32,142 nucleotides of DNA from Gemmatimonadota bacterium (GTDB taxonomy: Bacteria; Gemmatimonadota; Gemmatimonadetes; Longimicrobiales; Gaopeijiaceae), in the NCBI GenBank assembly GCA_009840215.1, contig VXOC01000261.1, forward strand, positions 1 through 32,142, given 5' to 3'. Shown one piece after another: positions 29,890-32,142 of this stretch; within the stretch, counting starts at the first letter, position 1; each line of letters opens with the position of its first letter. A program made the translations under genes and the position numbers. Under the pieces are notes generated by a model that worked only from the letters and a program-made list of their open reading frames with translations, searched no databases and had not been told where the DNA came from.

Positions 29890-30680
29890 TCGAGGGGAAG
29901 GGCCACACCCCCGTCTCGGGGCTCCTGACCGAGGCGCGGTCCCCCACCTGCCTCCTGGTCCTCGGACACGGGGCCGGCGCGCCCATGACGCATCCGTGGA
30001 TGGAGGCGGCGGCTGAGGCGCTCGCGGGCGAGGGGATCTCCACGCTGCGTTACAACTTCCAGTATGCGGAGGCGGGACGCAGGCGGCCCGATTACCTCCG
30101 CCGGCTCCTCGCGGTGGTGGCTTCGGCGTTGCGCGCGGGGGCAGAGTGCGCGGATGGGTTGCCTCTTTTCGCGGGTGGCAAGTCGATGGGAGGGAGAATG
30201 AGTTCCACGCTGGTGGCGGAGCGGGCGCGGGCGGCGGCGCTGGTCGGTGCGGACGCGATCGGCCGCCCCCTGCAATCCGTCGATGAATCCCGGGCGCATC
30301 GCCGCTCGAACACCGAGGAGGCCTTGTCCCAGGCCGCGGGGGGCGACGCCGAGTGCCCGGCGGGGCTGGTCTTTCTTGGCTTCCCCCTCCACGCCCCGGG
30401 GCGTCGTGAGAGCGTGCGCGGCGACCACCTCATGCACATCCCCTGTCCCATGCTCTTCCACCAGGGCACGCGCGACCGCCTCGCCGACCTGGAGCTGCTC
30501 CGGCCCCTTCTGGAGCGGGTCGGGCCGCACGCCACGCTGCACGTTCTGGAAGGGGGCGATCACTCGCTCAAGATGCTGAAGCGCTCGGGGCGGACGCAGG
30601 GGGATGTCCTCGCGGAGGTGGCGCGGGTGACGCGGAGATGGGTGGACGAAGTGGTTGCAGGAGCCGGCAGCACGCAGTGA
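29883..30680 (+). CDS. Alpha/beta hydrolase (KANL3/Tex30-like, dienelactone hydrolase type)
   Basis: 265 residues from ATG 29883, which overlaps the preceding stop by 7 bases. The longer upstream frame lies inside the GGT-like gene and is not likely to be used. The fold is clear: LLVLGHGAGAPMTHPWM (oxyanion loop), STLRYNFQYAEAG, and the nucleophile elbow GGKSMGGRMSS with Ser-101. Asp-198 in HQGTRDRLADLE and His-227 in EGGDHSLK complete a Ser-Asp-His triad. There is no signal peptide, so it is cytoplasmic. Members of this family are esterase-like with unknown substrates. A Ser/Arg/Glu-rich insertion at about 131-155 after the elbow may shape the active site. Coupling to an exported GGT-like enzyme suggests use of the same pathway. 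Confidence 0.88.
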   Translation: MVIEGKGHTPVSGLLTEARSPTCLLVLGHGAGAPMTHPWMEAAAEALAGEGISTLRYNFQYAEAGRRRPDYLRRLLAVVASALRAGAECADGLPLFAGGKSMGGRMSSTLVAERARAAALVGADAIGRPLQSVDESRAHRRSNTEEALSQAAGGDAECPAGLVFLGFPLHAPGRRESVRGDHLMHIPCPMLFHQGTRDRLADLELLRPLLERVGPHATLHVLEGGDHSLKMLKRSGRTQGDVLAEVARVTRRWVDEVVAGAGSTQ

Positions 30681-30801
30681 ACGGAGCGCTCCGGATTCAC
30701 CACGTGCGCGCGTTCGGCCAACCCGCCCGGCCCCGCCGCCCCCCCACCGCGAACATCGCTGCCCGGCAAGCGTGCCGTCCCTCCATCGTCCGGCGCTTCC
30801 C

Positions 30802-32142
30802 TTGAGCGACCAACCCAACCCCCTCCTCGACCGCACCTTCCCGGTCCCCTTCGACTGCATCGAACCCGGCGCCGTGGGCCCCGCGGTCGCCGAGGTCCTC
30901 GCGCGGGCCGGCCGGCGCATCGAGGAACTGGGCGCGGGAGCGGGCGGCTCGTACGGCGAAGTAGTCGGCGCACTCGACGTGATCAACGAGGAGGTGGAAC
31001 GCACCTGGTCCCCCGTCTCCCACCTACACAACGTCGACGCCACTCCCGAGCTTCGCGAAGCCTACGCGGGCGCGCTCCCCGAGATCACCCGCTTTTCCAG
31101 CCGCCTCCACCATCACGAGGGGCTTTACCGCCGCCTGCGCGACTTCGCGGCCTCGCGGGCGGGCGCCTCCCTGACCGGCCTGCGCCACCGCCACCTCGAC
31201 CGCACCCTGCGCGACTTCCGGCGCGCCGGCGCCGCCCTGAATCCCGCCGACAAGAAGACGCTGGAGGACCTGCGCCTCGAACTCTCCGAACTCGGCCGCA
31301 GTTTCGAGGAGAACCTCCTGGAGGAGACCGCCGCCTACGGCAAGGTGGTCACCGATTCGGATACGTTGGCGGGTCTCCCGGAGACCGCCCTCGAACGAGC
31401 GGCCCAGCTGGCCGCCGCCCGCGGCGAGGAGGGCTGGCTCATCACCCTCGACATGCCCAGCGTGCAGGCCGTCCTCCAGCACGCCGACGACCGCGCGCTC
31501 CGGCGCGAGATCCACTCGGCCTACCTGGACCGCGGCACGGCCGGAGACCGCGACAACCGCCCGCTGGTCGCCCGCATCCTCGAACTGCGCCGCCAGGTCG
31601 CCGAACTGCTCGGCTACCCCGACTTCCCCGACTACCGCCTCGAAACGCTGATGGCGCGTTCGGGCGGCCGTGTCCGCACCTTCCTCGACGAACTCATCGA
31701 CCGCACCCGCCCCTTCCACGACCGCGACACCTCGGAGCTGGAGGGTCACGCGCGCCGTTCCGGCCTGGACGCCCTCGAGCCCTGGGACGTGGGATGGCTC
31801 ATGGAGAAGCTGCGAAAGGAGCGCTTCGACGTGGACGACGAGATGCTCCGTCCCTGGTTCCCCCTCGAAGAGGTCCAGTCGGGACTCTTCGAGATCGCCG
31901 ACCGCCTCTTTGGCCTGCGCGTGCGGCGCGTGGACAACCCGGCCGTCTGGCACCCCGATGTCGGCTTCTACGAAGTCCACGACGAAACCGGAGTCCACCT
32001 CGGCTCCTTCTACACCGACTGGTTTCCCCGCGAGACCAAGCGCCAGGGAGCGTGGATGGACAGCCTCGTCTCGGGCGGCCCCACCCGGGACGGCGGCTTC
32101 GACCCCCACCTGGCCTTCATCGGCGGCAACTTCACCCCGCCC
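30802..32142 (+). CDS. prlC: Oligopeptidase A (M3 family), partial at right edge
   Basis: 447 codons are visible and the frame is open to the last base. Sequence close to E. coli PrlC: NPLLD at the start, a WSPVSHLHNVDATPELREAY block, HHHEGLYRRLRDF, RTLRDFRRAGAAL, ITLDMPS, LLGYPDFPDYRLETLMA, LEPWDVGWLMEKLRKERFDVDDEMLRPWFP, and VWHPDVGFYEV then GSFYTDWFPRETKRQGAWMDS. The HExGH zinc site should lie about 25 residues beyond the edge. It is a cytoplasmic zinc peptidase that degrades short peptides, including cleaved signal peptides. No in-frame ATG precedes the similarity, so I take TTG at 30802; GTG at 30772 is another option, and neither has a good ribosome binding site. Confidence 0.93.
   Translation, partial: MSDQPNPLLDRTFPVPFDCIEPGAVGPAVAEVLARAGRRIEELGAGAGGSYGEVVGALDVINEEVERTWSPVSHLHNVDATPELREAYAGALPEITRFSSRLHHHEGLYRRLRDFAASRAGASLTGLRHRHLDRTLRDFRRAGAALNPADKKTLEDLRLELSELGRSFEENLLEETAAYGKVVTDSDTLAGLPETALERAAQLAAARGEEGWLITLDMPSVQAVLQHADDRALRREIHSAYLDRGTAGDRDNRPLVARILELRRQVAELLGYPDFPDYRLETLMARSGGRVRTFLDELIDRTRPFHDRDTSELEGHARRSGLDALEPWDVGWLMEKLRKERFDVDDEMLRPWFPLEEVQSGLFEIADRLFGLRVRRVDNPAVWHPDVGFYEVHDETGVHLGSFYTDWFPRETKRQGAWMDSLVSGGPTRDGGFDPHLAFIGGNFTPP

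Noticed and set aside
31024-32109. 361-codon open frame on the minus strand
   Set aside because: Antisense to the M3 peptidase, which matches PrlC over its whole visible length.

Overview
The window looks like a piece of a high-GC chromosome from a Gemmatimonadota-like bacterium. I infer this from the combination of a Tat-exported DUF1552 protein with a DUF1592-type double-CxxCH protein, a tandem family of secreted proteins made of carboxypeptidase-regulatory domains plus a TonB 'plug' end, a GlnRS carrying a C-terminal GatB/YqeY domain, and BlaI/M56 pairs. No marker gene settles the taxonomy. I see no tRNA, rRNA, CRISPR array, insertion sequence or phage gene, and no gene-free stretch longer than 300 bases.

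Layout. Bases 1-4888 hold a minus-strand operon read from right to left: DUF1592-type protein, DUF1552 protein, and an exported ankyrin-repeat protein that runs off the left edge. The ankyrin gene carries two copies of an unusual three-half-site palindromic element flanking its ribosome binding site. Divergent from this operon, 5018-10498 is a plus-strand array of five tandem paralogous secreted proteins. Each has a signal peptide, two Ig-like carboxypeptidase-regulatory domains and a TonB-plug-like end with no beta barrel. Each mature protein has exactly two cysteines, at equivalent positions. A peroxiredoxin follows. This array is the most interesting part of the window.

Bases 11105-13562 hold a GGQ release-factor-like ribosome-rescue protein (minus), an AI-2E family membrane protein translationally coupled to a small protein of the family often misnamed 'ABC transporter ATPase', and a cold-shock protein (minus) with a clear intrinsic terminator. 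Bases 13784-19985 encode a complete tripartite RND efflux pump in the order outer-membrane channel, lipoprotein adaptor, permease, with 4-base overlaps. A gamma-glutamyltransferase lipoprotein follows, preceded by a palindromic operator-like site.

Bases 21932-24247 (minus) encode the GlnRS-YqeY fusion. Divergent from it is a BlaI-like repressor overlapping an M56 (BlaR1-like) membrane metallopeptidase with a remarkable C-terminal coiled coil built of 14-residue Tyr-His repeats. Bases 28036-32142 hold a second, divergent gamma-glutamyltransferase-family protein coupled to a small alpha/beta hydrolase, and then the first 447 codons of an oligopeptidase A (M3) gene cut by the right edge.

Together the window is rich in envelope functions: secreted and lipid-anchored proteins, efflux, periplasmic glutathione or gamma-glutamyl peptide processing, and oligopeptide breakdown. 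The two GGT-family genes and the M3 peptidase suggest peptide scavenging. The plug-like array and the repeat-bearing M56 sensor have no assigned function that I know of.
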